This document shows positions 16,616-25,273 of a stretch of DNA of 64,000 nucleotides, piece after piece (positions within the stretch are counted from its first letter, which is position 1; the number at the start of each line of letters is the position of its first letter). The position numbers and the translations under genes were made by a program. The DNA comes from JBNRMW01 sp050309795 (GTDB lineage Bacteria; Bacillota_I; Bacilli_A; Erysipelotrichales; Erysipelotrichaceae). The DNA is taken from NCBI GenBank assembly GCA_050309795.1, contig JBNRMW010000019.1, positions 1 through 64,000 on the forward strand. The letters are read 5' to 3'. A model generated the notes under the pieces. It worked only from the letters and a program-made list of their open reading frames with translations. It had not been told where the DNA came from and searched no databases.

Positions 16616-16678
16616 TGAAAAGCACCGTATATAACGAAGATCATTTTTTTGATTTCAGTTTACAAGGTGCTTTTTTTT
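16616..16678 (+). terminator. Terminator with a long structured loop after deoR
   Basis: AAAAGCACC (16618-16626) pairs with GGTGCTTTT (16666-16674), then a T-run. The 39-base interior can form a second imperfect stem (GAAGATCA with TTGATTTC). It is bigger than the other terminators in the window except the one at 42937. Confidence 0.7.
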
Positions 16679-16709
16679 GTAAAAATTTGCGGGTGTTTAA
16701 GTCAAAAAC

Positions 16710-17411
16710 TTAATTCGGTTTGCGTCCGATGATCCGATAGTGAACACTTAAGTTCGGATCGAATTGGCTATTCACTTCGGTACCACATTCGCTTATAATT
16801 TCAAATCCTGTTTTTTCTAAATAACCTTTTAACTGGTTTGGTAAAACAGGGTACAGGATCGCGTGGCCGTGATAATAATTAGGGACCACTCTTAAGCTGG
16901 TGTAGAAATGAATGTATTCATTGTTGGGGTCAATTAACAATTCACGATTGAAGACAATGTCTCCCTTATCTAAAACGATGTCTGGCAACTTACCGATTTG
17001 TTGGCTTAATATACGATTATAATTGAGAATCTCGAGCATCAATTCACCACCAGGTTTTAATTGGTCATATATTTTTTTGAGAACCATAACGCATTCTTCT
17101 TCATTGAAACTAGGTAAAACATTACCCAGAGAATAAATGCCGTCAAAGGTTCCTTCTAATCGGTCAACATCTTTCCCATCTAGAATTTGAATGCTATCCG
17201 TGAGTCCATGTTCTTTCATAGCTGGGTTAATATCAATTCCGAGAACGGTTTTTGATTTGTCCTCTAGATACTTAACAGCAGCTCCCGTAGCACATCCAAA
17301 ATCTAAAATAGACTGTTTTCCTTCAGAAAAGCGATCAAGAATTTGCTTCTTCTTATCTGATAATGGAAAGAGTAAATCATAGTACTTCGCAAAATTATTG
17401 TTATACTTCAT
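16710..17411 (-). CDS. Class I SAM-dependent methyltransferase
   Basis: 233 residues. Motif I is I-L-D-F-G-C-A-T-G-A-A (residues about 36-46), the acidic end of strand 2 is V-L-G-I-D-I-N, and Y-S-L-G-N-V-L-P-S-F is the post-strand-4 region. This is the Methyltransf_11/25 fold. The substrate cannot be named; a small molecule is likely since no RNA- or DNA-binding domain is present. AAGGAG lies properly before the ATG. It stands alone, convergent with the deoR-family gene. Confidence 0.8.
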   Translation of the reverse strand: MKYNNNFAKYYDLLFPLSDKKKQILDRFSEGKQSILDFGCATGAAVKYLEDKSKTVLGIDINPAMKEHGLTDSIQILDGKDVDRLEGTFDGIYSLGNVLPSFNEEECVMVLKKIYDQLKPGGELMLEILNYNRILSQQIGKLPDIVLDKGDIVFNRELLIDPNNEYIHFYTSLRVVPNYYHGHAILYPVLPNQLKGYLEKTGFEIISECGTEVNSQFDPNLSVHYRIIGRKPN

Positions 17412-17804
17412 AACGGTCTCCTTTCTCCATACATAATAGTGTACAATTTATTTTATCATATTTCCAAGACTTCGAACTAATAATTCATTTTTGTATAGAA
17501 ATATAAGCAAAACAAACGGTACATCACTAAAAAATACCAAATAGCAGCACCTCAAGAATATCATATTCTGTGTTGTTTATCTACCAAATATTTGCAAATT
17601 GTAACAAATTATTTCAAAAATCATACCTAAATAAACAGATAACAACATTCAACAACACTTTACCGAGGGTTAATCTATACAAAAATTTGAGAATATAGGT
17701 AAAAATAGTAGAAAATATACATTATATTAGCTATAATGAACATGTCAAGAAAAAAGACGATCAGCCAAAGACAAAACAAAATGATCGAAAGAAGGAGAAC
17801 AAAC
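17412..17804. other. AT-rich intergenic region with promoter for the GntR operon
   Basis: Divergent space of about 390 bases. It holds a perfect 15-base palindrome AGAATAT-C-ATATTCT (17555-17569), a TATAAT at 17733-17738 that would start the GntR transcript near 17745, and an inverted repeat CGATCA/TGATCG (17758-17763, 17782-17787) in the leader just before the AAGGAG ribosome site. No gene is seen in it. Confidence 0.5.
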
Positions 17805-18557
17805 ATGGCAAAAAAGAAAAGAATTCCAAAATATCAAATGATCGCAAATGATATTGAACGACAAATCGCAGAAGGTAAATTAGTTCCCGGTGAACGTTTA
17901 AAAACAGAACGGGAATTAGTAGTTGAATATGATGTAAGTAAGATGACCCTAAGACATGCTTTTGAAGAACTGATTAAAAAGAATGTCATCATCAATCGCT
18001 ACCATCAAGGGTATTTTGTCACCAATGCCAATATTCACCGCGATAAAGAAATTATGGGTGTAACAGAAATGTTTGCTCGTCGTGGTTTAGAAATCAAGTC
18101 GGAAGTTGTTAAACTCGCGAAAGTCTTCCCAGATCCTGAAGCAAAGGAAATGTTACAACTCAAAGATGGTGACTGGATTTATCGTTTGGAGCGTATCCGT
18201 CGGGCAAGTCATGAAGTCATGTTGCTTGAATACGCGAACATTGTGGCTAGTAAAGTTCCCAATTTAGAAATGTTTAATTTTGAAGAATTTTCACTATTTG
18301 ATGTTTATCACAAACACTATGGAATCCATGTCAGCTGGGCGCGCGACGAAATCAGTGCGGATTGGGTGGCCGGCAAACAAGCGAAAATTTTATTAGATCG
18401 AAAATCGGGACCAGCGCTCATCGTTAAGAACTTATCATTCGACCAAAGCGGAACGCCATTGGAATATACAACACAGATTTACAATTATAAAGTCTTTACC
18501 TATACGGTTATTAGTAACCAAACGACTCCTAAATATAGTGCTGAACTAGAGGACTAA
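17805..18557 (+). CDS. GntR-family (HutC subfamily) transcriptional regulator
   Basis: About 250 residues. The N-terminal GntR winged helix (Y-Q-M-I-A-N-D-I-E-R-Q-I-A-E-G, L-K-T-E-R-E-L, S-K-M-T-L-R-H-A) is followed by a UTRA effector domain with L-E-R-I-R-R-A and Y-T-T-Q-I-Y-N-Y. HutC-type regulators sense sugar phosphates, histidine products or similar. The frame extends upstream to 17736, but that ATG overlaps the -10 box; AAGGAG precedes the ATG at 17805. It leads an operon with the second deoC (3-base gap) and the GlmU-like gene, so it probably governs them. Confidence 0.87.
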   Translation: MAKKKRIPKYQMIANDIERQIAEGKLVPGERLKTERELVVEYDVSKMTLRHAFEELIKKNVIINRYHQGYFVTNANIHRDKEIMGVTEMFARRGLEIKSEVVKLAKVFPDPEAKEMLQLKDGDWIYRLERIRRASHEVMLLEYANIVASKVPNLEMFNFEEFSLFDVYHKHYGIHVSWARDEISADWVAGKQAKILLDRKSGPALIVKNLSFDQSGTPLEYTTQIYNYKVFTYTVISNQTTPKYSAELED

Positions 18558-18560
18558 AAC

Positions 18561-19238
18561 ATGGATAAACGAGAATTAGCCCAATATATGGACCATACGT
18601 TTTTAAAGGCCTACGCAACGGAACAAGATCTTATGAATACTTGTAACGAAGCCATGGCAGTAGGTGCTAAAATGGTTGCTATTAATTCATATTGGACTAG
18701 ATTTTGTCGAACCTATCTCGATGCCCACCAGAGTAAAGTTCATGTCGGTGCGGCAATCGGTTTTCCCTTGGGACAACAAACCATTGAAGTCAAAGTTTTT
18801 GAAACCAAAAATGCCATTAAAAATGGAGCGGATGAAATTGACTACGTCTTAAATATTTCCAAAGTGAAAGACGGGGACTTCAACCATATAGAAGATGAGA
18901 TGCAACAAATTGTCGATGTTTGTAATAGCCAAGGCATTATTTCAAAAGTTATTTTTGAAAATTGTTATTTAACCAAAGAAGAAATTATCAAATGTGCTCA
19001 AGTCGCCAATGTGGTGAAACCAGACTTTATTAAAACATCGACTGGTTTTGGGACCGGTGGTGCGACGATTGAAGATGTTCAATTGATGTTGGAACATGCA
19101 CCAAATGTACAAGTCAAAGCAGCAGGGCAAGTGCGCTCGTACGACGTTGCCAAAAGTTTCATTGATTTAGGTGTGAAGCGCATTGGAACAAGTAGTACCT
19201 TAAAAATTCTTGAAGAATTTGAGCAACAAACTCCATAA
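18561..19238 (+). CDS. deoC: Deoxyribose-phosphate aldolase
   Basis: 225 residues, close to the usual DeoC. Schiff-base Lys is in D-F-I-K-T-S-T-G-F-G-T-G-G-A-T, second Lys in V-K-A-A-G-Q-V-R, catalytic Asp in E-I-D-Y-V-L-N, and the phosphate site R-I-G-T-S-S near the end. K-A-A-G-Q-V-R stands where K-A-S-G-G-I/V-R is usual. It would cleave 2-deoxyribose 5-phosphate, or a related sugar acid phosphate given the GntR/GlmU-like company. It is much closer to canonical DeoC than the paralogue at 14.9 kb. Confidence 0.88.
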   Translation: MDKRELAQYMDHTFLKAYATEQDLMNTCNEAMAVGAKMVAINSYWTRFCRTYLDAHQSKVHVGAAIGFPLGQQTIEVKVFETKNAIKNGADEIDYVLNISKVKDGDFNHIEDEMQQIVDVCNSQGIISKVIFENCYLTKEEIIKCAQVANVVKPDFIKTSTGFGTGGATIEDVQLMLEHAPNVQVKAAGQVRSYDVAKSFIDLGVKRIGTSSTLKILEEFEQQTP

Positions 19239-19254
19239 GTTATAGGAGAACACC

Positions 19255-20580
19255 ATGAAGAAGACGATTTTATTTAGAACCTTTAAAACGACTGAAGCGA
19301 GTTTTCCTTTTGAAAAGACGCAATCAACGAGTCTTTTTCCAGTCGGTAATGTCCCCAATCTGGTTCGTTTAATTCGTCTTGTTGCAGAGCAAAACGACCA
19401 ATTGGATTTGCGGGTATTGGTAGCGGAGCGTCCATCGGATTATCGTTACCATCTTCAAGAGGTGGATGTTGGATTTTTCGATGCATTAGAACCGGCGTTA
19501 GCTGGTCTCCAAGATGTTGTAGTCCTTGATAGCGATCGCTATTTTACAAAAGAGATGATAGAAATCATTCTCCAACTGCCAGCGAATACCTTGCTTGTGC
19601 AACCAAAAAGCGAACAGTTCAAGTCGATTCATGGAATGGGTATCGAAACTCAAGAAGACCAGGTAACAAAAGTTATTGGTCATGGGCGAGATCATTATGT
19701 GGATTATATGTTGGCCGGAGCCATGGTTTTAAATCGAGAGGTTTTAAAATATGTTGGCCAAACCCCTCTAGGTATGGATGAAATATCAACTGGTGGGATG
19801 CCTTATCAAAAACTTTATTTAGAAAACATTGTTCAACAAGCCCTATATCAGGGCGTTCCAGTTCATTTTGAAAAAATCGACGATTTAGTTTTAGATTTAT
19901 CGTATCCTTGGCATCTTTTACAAGCCAACCAATTAGAAACGAAGATGCCCTTTGTCAGTTCTTATGAACCAAACCAGGTCGACGAGAGTTGTGTCATCAA
20001 GGGTTCTCTAATCTTGGGTGAAAATTCTCGTATTGAACATCACTGTATTATTAAAGGAAATGTTCGCGTCGGGGATAATACTCTAATTTCCAGCGGTGTG
20101 GTTATTGAAGGCGATGTCGTTATTGGCAATGATTGTGTGATTCAAAACTACGCGCTCATTACGAAAAACACCGTGATTGGTCATGGCGTGAAATTAGGAT
20201 TTCATGCGGAAGTGGGTGGTGTGTTGATGAATCGCTGTGCGATTGTTCACCAATGTGAAATATATGGTGTAATTGGTCGCCGAGTCGATGTTGGCGCTGG
20301 CACTCTAGTAGGAACCTTGAGATTTGATGACCAGGAAGCGACCATTCGTGTCCAAGGGCGCCTACTAGCAAATAAGAGTACGAGCGTTGCGTTCATTGGC
20401 GACTATAGTCGAACCGGCATCGGTAATATTATTTTGCCAGGCGTACGAATCGGCTCCTATTGCTCCATCGGCCCGGGTGCGGTGTTAGAAAAAGACATTG
20501 ACCACGAACAATTGGTACTAGTCCAACAGGAAAAGCAATATCGGCCATGGTCCCCAGCGAAATATGGTTGGAAAAAATAA
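19255..20580 (+). CDS. GlmU-like protein: degenerate nucleotidyltransferase domain plus hexapeptide acyltransferase domain
   Basis: 441 residues. The N-terminal half keeps the outline of a sugar nucleotidyltransferase (L-F-P-V-G-N-V-P-N-L, V-V-L-D-S-D-R-Y-F, and L-S-Y-P-W-H-L-L-Q-A-N matching the usual D-V-x-x-P-W-D-L-L-x-A-N), but the start K-T-I-L-F-R-T-F-K-T replaces the catalytic G-x-G-T-R-x-x-P loop. The C-terminal half (about 235-430) is a left-handed beta helix of hexapeptide repeats (V-I-K-G-S-L-I-L-G-E-N...). It may have lost nucleotidyl transfer while keeping acyl transfer. Function unknown; it is the last gene of the GntR-deoC operon. Confidence 0.72.
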   Translation: MKKTILFRTFKTTEASFPFEKTQSTSLFPVGNVPNLVRLIRLVAEQNDQLDLRVLVAERPSDYRYHLQEVDVGFFDALEPALAGLQDVVVLDSDRYFTKEMIEIILQLPANTLLVQPKSEQFKSIHGMGIETQEDQVTKVIGHGRDHYVDYMLAGAMVLNREVLKYVGQTPLGMDEISTGGMPYQKLYLENIVQQALYQGVPVHFEKIDDLVLDLSYPWHLLQANQLETKMPFVSSYEPNQVDESCVIKGSLILGENSRIEHHCIIKGNVRVGDNTLISSGVVIEGDVVIGNDCVIQNYALITKNTVIGHGVKLGFHAEVGGVLMNRCAIVHQCEIYGVIGRRVDVGAGTLVGTLRFDDQEATIRVQGRLLANKSTSVAFIGDYSRTGIGNIILPGVRIGSYCSIGPGAVLEKDIDHEQLVLVQQEKQYRPWSPAKYGWKK

Positions 20581-20591
20581 AAATTACAAAG

Positions 20592-20626
20592 AGCCTCTCA
20601 CACATTGGTGTTTGGGGCTTTTTTTA
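20592..20626 (+). terminator. Terminator of the GntR-deoC operon
   Basis: AGCCTC (20592-20597) pairs with GGGGCT (20614-20619, one T-G pair), with an inner CACAC/GTGT(T) stem and a run of T. The next gene starts about 35 bases on. Confidence 0.7.
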
Positions 20627-20658
20627 GGAATCCTTTTAGATGTCGTTTATTTAAATCC

Positions 20659-21549
20659 ATGGAACCCTTATTACAAGTTGTACGCTTAACAAAGTATTAC
20701 GGAACCACCAGAGGTTTAGAAGAATTAAGTTTAACACTTAAACCTGGTCAAATCATTGGTCTATGTGGTCACAATGGCAGTGGTAAAACAACTTTATTTC
20801 GCATGATTTTGGGGTTGATTAAACCCACCAGTGGAACGATTAATTATGGAAAAGATTTCCAAAGCCTTTCCACGTATTTAGGTTATATGCCCGAACAACG
20901 CGCCCTGTATCAAGACATCACCATCACCGAGCTTTTGATGTATTTAGGGCGCTTAAAAAAGATGGACGAAGAAGTAATTGAATATGCGATTTATAAATGG
21001 TTGAAAATTTTTGACTTGGACGATCAAAAACAACGAAAGATTGACGAGTTATCGAAAGGAAATCAACAAAAAGTTCAATTTATCTGTGCTTTATTACATG
21101 ATCCCAAAGTATTAATCCTTGACGAACCATTAACGGGATTAGATTCTACGAATGTACGTATCTTTAAAAAAGTGATGCGCGATCAAATCCAAGAGAAAAA
21201 GGCCATTATTTTGTCTTCCCATCAATACGAAGAGTTGGAACAGTTTAGCAATTACATTATTCTCTTAAAACAAGGCCACGAGATTTTGAGTGGAAATTTA
21301 AACGACTTGAAATTGAAGCATCAAAAACGCTATATATGGCTCAACCGCGAAGCCACTTTGCAAGATTTGGAGATTATTGGTGAAGTAAACCGGGAGGTTT
21401 TAGACAATTATGTGCGGCTAACCATTGATCATGAAACAAATGCGCGCCGTGTCGTTGATGATTTAAACCAAGTGCCTTCGGTGACCTATTTACGTAAAGA
21501 AATGATTTCTTTACGGGATTTAATTTTAAAGGCGAATTCACGCGTATGA
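20659..21549 (+). CDS. ABC transporter ATP-binding protein (ABC-2/NatA type)
   Basis: About 296 residues. Walker A G-H-N-G-S-G-K-T-T, Q-loop M-P-E-Q-R, signature L-S-K-G-N-Q-Q-K, Walker B V-L-I-L-D-E-P-L-T-G-L-D, and H-loop S-S-H-Q-Y. The L-S-K-G-N-Q-Q-K form is usual for NatA-like and ABC-2 exporters. The open frame reaches 20605, within the preceding terminator; the ATG at 20659 (M-E-P-L-L-Q-V-V-R-L-T-K) fits family alignments although no good ribosome site is seen. It overlaps the permease gene by 4 bases. Substrate unknown; Na+, drug or peptide export are options. Confidence 0.86.
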   Translation: MEPLLQVVRLTKYYGTTRGLEELSLTLKPGQIIGLCGHNGSGKTTLFRMILGLIKPTSGTINYGKDFQSLSTYLGYMPEQRALYQDITITELLMYLGRLKKMDEEVIEYAIYKWLKIFDLDDQKQRKIDELSKGNQQKVQFICALLHDPKVLILDEPLTGLDSTNVRIFKKVMRDQIQEKKAIILSSHQYEELEQFSNYIILLKQGHEILSGNLNDLKLKHQKRYIWLNREATLQDLEIIGEVNREVLDNYVRLTIDHETNARRVVDDLNQVPSVTYLRKEMISLRDLILKANSRV

Positions 21550-22721
21550 AACATCTTCTAAAATTTACTTTAACGCGACGTTTTTTGAATAAAATGATGC
21601 TCTATTTTTTGGCAATTATTTCTGTATTGACTGCTTTGGGGGTGTTTGTTGATAAAGTTGTTTTGTTTTTTAACCCAAGTATCGGTGAGACCATTACTAT
21701 TAATCTTGTTAATATGGATCAACAATTATTTGTTGAATCGTCGACCTATGGCTATCAATTCGATGAATTTGCTCGAATTCGTTTAGAAAAACGCCAAGAA
21801 GATTTCCTTATTACAAGCCCAGATCAAGTGGATGACATGGTCTTACAACAACTTCAAGAATCGATTCATCAATATCATTATCAAGAACAATTTAAGCAAT
21901 TAGAACTCGAAGAACAAACGAAGTTTTATCAAATTCAATCCGTTAATATTATTGAGGATTTTGAACGTATCGATGACACGACCCAAAAACATCATTTGGC
22001 TTTTTATGGTATCACATCGATTTATTTTATGATGATTGGGTTTGCGTCAATGATTGCTCAAGAAATAATTGCGGAAAAGAAAGCGAATATTTTAGAACTA
22101 ATTGGGACGTCCGTTTCTTTAAAAGTTCACTATTATTCAAAAATTCTTAGTGGATGGCTTTCGGTTTTAATGCAAATTGGCTTAATTGGATCGATTGTTG
22201 GTCTTGGTTTATTGCTACGAATGGCTTTTGATAATGGGGTGGGTTGGTTGCAATTTATGCAAGATATTGGGCTTTTGATGACACCGATTTCAAGTTTTTC
22301 AGATGTTTTCACCTTGTTAAATGGCCAAGGATTTTTATTGATCAAGATTGTTGTGTCGTTGGTGTATTTATTTTTAGGTATCTTGACTTTACAGATTTTC
22401 TTAGTTCGATTGGTGTTGCGGGTGGATACTCTTGAAGAGGCGAGCACGATTCAATCCCCGGTGTATATTGTTTTATTACTACTGTATTATGGGGCGATGT
22501 TTTTGAATAATCCTACATCTATGCAAGGTGGACTGGCACTGATTTTAAGTTTCTTTCCCTTCTTTTCAATGATTTTTATGCCTGCGCGAATTTTGATGTA
22601 TCCGGTGGGATTTGTTCAAATTTTCTTTTCATTATCATTGTCGGTAGGTTTCTTTGTATTGATTCTTTTAAGCACCGAGAAGTTTTATCGGGCTCATATT
22701 TTAGAAGGATTTCATAGATGA
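21546..22721 (+). CDS. ABC-2 type transporter permease
   Basis: 391 residues: one N-terminal membrane segment (about 18-38), a long extracytoplasmic domain (about 40-165) and five C-terminal membrane segments. This is the layout of NatB/YhaP permeases. E-I-I-A-E-K-K-A-N-I-L-E-L-I is the conserved coupling segment (usually E-K-x-x-x-x-x-E). It pairs with the ATPase just upstream (ATGA overlap). Confidence 0.83.
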   Translation: MKHLLKFTLTRRFLNKMMLYFLAIISVLTALGVFVDKVVLFFNPSIGETITINLVNMDQQLFVESSTYGYQFDEFARIRLEKRQEDFLITSPDQVDDMVLQQLQESIHQYHYQEQFKQLELEEQTKFYQIQSVNIIEDFERIDDTTQKHHLAFYGITSIYFMMIGFASMIAQEIIAEKKANILELIGTSVSLKVHYYSKILSGWLSVLMQIGLIGSIVGLGLLLRMAFDNGVGWLQFMQDIGLLMTPISSFSDVFTLLNGQGFLLIKIVVSLVYLFLGILTLQIFLVRLVLRVDTLEEASTIQSPVYIVLLLLYYGAMFLNNPTSMQGGLALILSFFPFFSMIFMPARILMYPVGFVQIFFSLSLSVGFFVLILLSTEKFYRAHILEGFHR

Positions 22722-22762
22722 CTATGTGAAAATATACTGAAAAATAATTAATTAAAGAGCAT

Positions 22763-22791
22763 TGACTTTGTTTTTTGATAATCATATAATA
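22763..22791 (+). promoter_or_regulatory. Sigma-A type promoter of the lipoprotein gene
   Basis: TTGACT (22763-22768), 17-base spacer, TATAAT (22786-22791), predicted start near 22798. This rules out the longer reading frame that begins at 22791. Confidence 0.8.
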
Positions 22792-22820
22792 TGAACGCTA
22801 GAGGAGGAAGAAATAACTGT

Positions 22821-23888
22821 ATGAAAAAATTTATTCTAGTTCTATTTGCCTTATTGTTACTCGTTTCTTGTGGAACAAGCACACCACCAGAAACCGATCC
22901 TGTTGAGACCGATCCTGTTGAAACGGGAACAACTGAAGGTGGGAAATACAAAGTAGGTTTAGCGTCTGTAACAACCGCAAACTTAACCGATGCATCTGAA
23001 GATGCCGCTGGTCGCGTTCAATTCAACACTACCATGGCAGCAGTCCTATTAGATGAAGAAGGAAAGGTTGTCGATGTTGAAATCGATACAGCTCAAAATA
23101 GCGTAGCGGTATCAGCGGAAGGAGTTGCAACAGCACCCGAAGCAACCCCATCAAAAGCAGAGAAAAAAGAAGACTATAACATGAAGGGTGTCTCTGGAAT
23201 TGGTAAAGAATGGTACGAACAAATCGATGCACTTGAAGCATGGATGGTTGGTAGAACGGTTGAAGAAGTCTTAGCTGTTCCAACGGAAGAAAGAGATGCT
23301 GGACACATTGCTGTTCCAACAGGCGAAGATTTGAAATCATCAGTAACGATTACGATTGATGGATATTTAGAAGCGTTCAAACGCGCAACGGAAGCTCTTG
23401 TTGACGTTGAAGGCGATGTCGCTAAATTTGGTTTTGCAAACACCACCGCATTTAAGGTTTCGGATGCGTCCGAAGATGCTGCAGGTTCTGCTCAAGCAAA
23501 CACCGATTTCTCTGTTGTCTTATTAGATGCAGACGGAAAAGTTGTTTACGTTAAAAATGATGTTTCTCAAAACAGCGTTTCGTTCAATGCCGAAGGAGCT
23601 TTCAGTGAATTCACCGAAACACCTTCTAAACATGTTCGTAAAGAAGACTACAACATGAAGGGTGTCTCTGGAATTGGTAAAGAATGGTACGAACAAGCAA
23701 ACGCTCTTAACGAGTGGATGGTTGGTCAAACCGTTGCGGAGATCTTATCCGTTCCTACAGAGGAAAGAGATGCTGGACACCCTGCCGTTCCAACGGGTGA
23801 AGATTTAAAATCTTCCGTCACGATTACGATTAATAGCTACTTAGAAGTTCTTGAAAAAGCAGCTAAGAATGCGGTTGACGTTAAGTAA
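22821..23888 (+). CDS. Lipoprotein with two copies of an unidentified ~150-residue domain
   Basis: About 355 residues. A signal peptide ends in the lipobox L-V-S-C with Cys17, so it is anchored to the outer face of the membrane; a Thr/Glu/Pro linker follows. Two related domains follow (about 40-195 and 198-355), each with D-A-S-E-D-A-A-G, a V-V-L-L-D-x-x-G-K-V-V strand, N-M-K-G-V-S-G-I-G-K-E-W-Y-E-Q and V-P-T-E-E-R-D-A-G-H. A 57-base block is nearly identical between copies (23166-23222 and 23640-23696, one mismatch) while flanks differ at synonymous sites. I do not know a function; similar K-E-W-Y-E-Q lipoproteins occur in related bacteria as far as I recall. It has its own promoter and terminator. 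Confidence 0.72.
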   Translation: MKKFILVLFALLLLVSCGTSTPPETDPVETDPVETGTTEGGKYKVGLASVTTANLTDASEDAAGRVQFNTTMAAVLLDEEGKVVDVEIDTAQNSVAVSAEGVATAPEATPSKAEKKEDYNMKGVSGIGKEWYEQIDALEAWMVGRTVEEVLAVPTEERDAGHIAVPTGEDLKSSVTITIDGYLEAFKRATEALVDVEGDVAKFGFANTTAFKVSDASEDAAGSAQANTDFSVVLLDADGKVVYVKNDVSQNSVSFNAEGAFSEFTETPSKHVRKEDYNMKGVSGIGKEWYEQANALNEWMVGQTVAEILSVPTEERDAGHPAVPTGEDLKSSVTITINSYLEVLEKAAKNAVDVK

Positions 23889-23905
23889 ACTTTAATAAAT
23901 CTATG

Positions 23906-23936
23906 AAAAAGCGATTCTGAGGAATCGCTTTTTTTA
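23906..23936. terminator. Bidirectional terminator between lipoprotein and rarA
   Basis: AAAAAGCGATTC (23906-23917) pairs perfectly with GAATCGCTTTTT (23922-23933), loop TGAG; U-runs on both strands serve the convergent genes. Confidence 0.88.
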
Positions 23937-25190
23937 TCTTTTATTCCATTGTTTAATGTTGCTGGTACGTTTGATTTTTTGTAATTTCTCGTAATTATCA
24001 GCATACGTTTTTTCAATGGAGTTTAAGTTTTCTGGGGTATAGAACTGTTCATCTTTTAACTCTTCCGGTAAATACTGAAGGGTATGCCATTGTTCGGCTT
24101 TACTGTAGTCGTATTTTTCATCATCCCCTTTGTTGACCGGGGTAAAGTTTAAATAGTCTGGCATGGGAAAAGATTTCGAACGCACAACTTGTAATGCCTG
24201 GTCAATACTATGAATAGCACTCTTTGATTTTGGAGATAGAGCCAGCTCGATGACGGCATTAGCTAAGGGGATGCGGCCTTCGGGTAAACCAACACGCTTC
24301 GCAACTTCACAAGCGTTTAATACCCGACCGACAAGAGCAGGGTTTGCTAATCCGATATCTTCATAGGCGGTAACGGTTAATCGCCGTTCAATGGAAATCA
24401 AATCACCTACTTCTAGCAAAATAGCCAAGTAATAAAGAGCCGCATTCACATCGCTTCCCCGAATCGATTTCTGGAAGGCCGAAAGGGTATTATAATAATT
24501 GGAATCAGCACTATCGAAAGCAATGTTGGCATGAGCATGAACTTTTTCTAGTATTTCCTTGTCAACGAGGCTCTCTGTATTTATTGCCGCCAATTCAATT
24601 AGATTTAATGCATAGCGAGAATCGCCATTTGCTTGTTGAGCGATGATTCTTCGTGCTTCTGGGGTTATTTGAATACGATTATTAAACCCTAAAGGATGTT
24701 GTAGGGCTCTAGTGATAATCGCTTCGATATGGTCGGTCGATAATTCTTTGAATTCAACTAAATGGGTTCTGGAGCGAATGGCGGGATTAATCGCAAAGTA
24801 CGGATTAGCAGTTGTTGCCCCAATTAAAGTAATTAACCCATTTTCTAAATGAGGTAATAAGGTATCTTGTTTGTCTTTGTTTAGGCGGTGGACTTCATCC
24901 ATAATTAAGATTAGCCCATTCGTCATTTTTGCTTCAAAATAAATATCTGTTAAATCTTTCTTGGAATCGGTCACGGCATTAAATAAACGATACGGTTGGT
25001 CCAGTTCTTTAGCAAGAATTAGCGCGGCCGTGGTTTTTCCCGAACCCGGGGGACCGAAGAAAACCATCGAGGGTAAGGTTTCGTGTTTAACGAGATTGGT
25101 TAATAAACCATCTTGGGCAAAGAGATGGTCTTGGCCAATAATTTCCGTTAATTTTTGTGGTCGTATTCGAGCAGCTAATGGTTCTCTCAT
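23934..25190 (-). CDS. rarA: Replication-associated recombination protein A (AAA+ ATPase)
   Basis: 418 residues, normal for RarA/MgsA. Walker A G-P-P-G-S-G-K-T (46-53), Walker B L-I-L-I-M-D-E (93-99), sensor 1 I-G-A-T-T-A-N-P, arginine finger region A-I-R-S-R-T, then the MgsA C-terminal domain with G-S-D-V-N-A-A-L-Y-Y-L-A and E-D-I-G-L-A-N-P. It acts at stalled forks and is a clamp-loader relative. AGGAGG lies before the ATG, with an extended -10 (TGCTATACT) upstream on the minus strand. It is divergent from dtd. Confidence 0.92.
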   Translation of the reverse strand: MREPLAARIRPQKLTEIIGQDHLFAQDGLLTNLVKHETLPSMVFFGPPGSGKTTAALILAKELDQPYRLFNAVTDSKKDLTDIYFEAKMTNGLILIMDEVHRLNKDKQDTLLPHLENGLITLIGATTANPYFAINPAIRSRTHLVEFKELSTDHIEAIITRALQHPLGFNNRIQITPEARRIIAQQANGDSRYALNLIELAAINTESLVDKEILEKVHAHANIAFDSADSNYYNTLSAFQKSIRGSDVNAALYYLAILLEVGDLISIERRLTVTAYEDIGLANPALVGRVLNACEVAKRVGLPEGRIPLANAVIELALSPKSKSAIHSIDQALQVVRSKSFPMPDYLNFTPVNKGDDEKYDYSKAEQWHTLQYLPEELKDEQFYTPENLNSIEKTYADNYEKLQKIKRTSNIKQWNKR

Positions 25191-25261
25191 AACATCCTCC
25201 TATTTCTCTTAGTATAGCATTTAATTGGTCGAGTCGTTGTGCTAAGAAACCTAAAATAAGG

Positions 25262-25267
25262 TACAAT
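25262..25267 (+). promoter_or_regulatory. -10 box of dtd, leaderless spacing
   Basis: TACAAT ends 6 bases before the ATG at 25274, so a start 7 bases past the box falls on the A of the ATG. No Shine-Dalgarno site precedes this ATG. A weak TTGTGC at 25237 with a 19-base spacer is the only -35 candidate. Confidence 0.45.
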
Positions 25268-25273
25268 AAAGAC

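Noticed and set aside
20605..20658. N-terminal extension of the ABC-2 ATPase
   Set aside because: It reads through the terminator of the previous operon; homologous ATPases begin near the Met at 20659.
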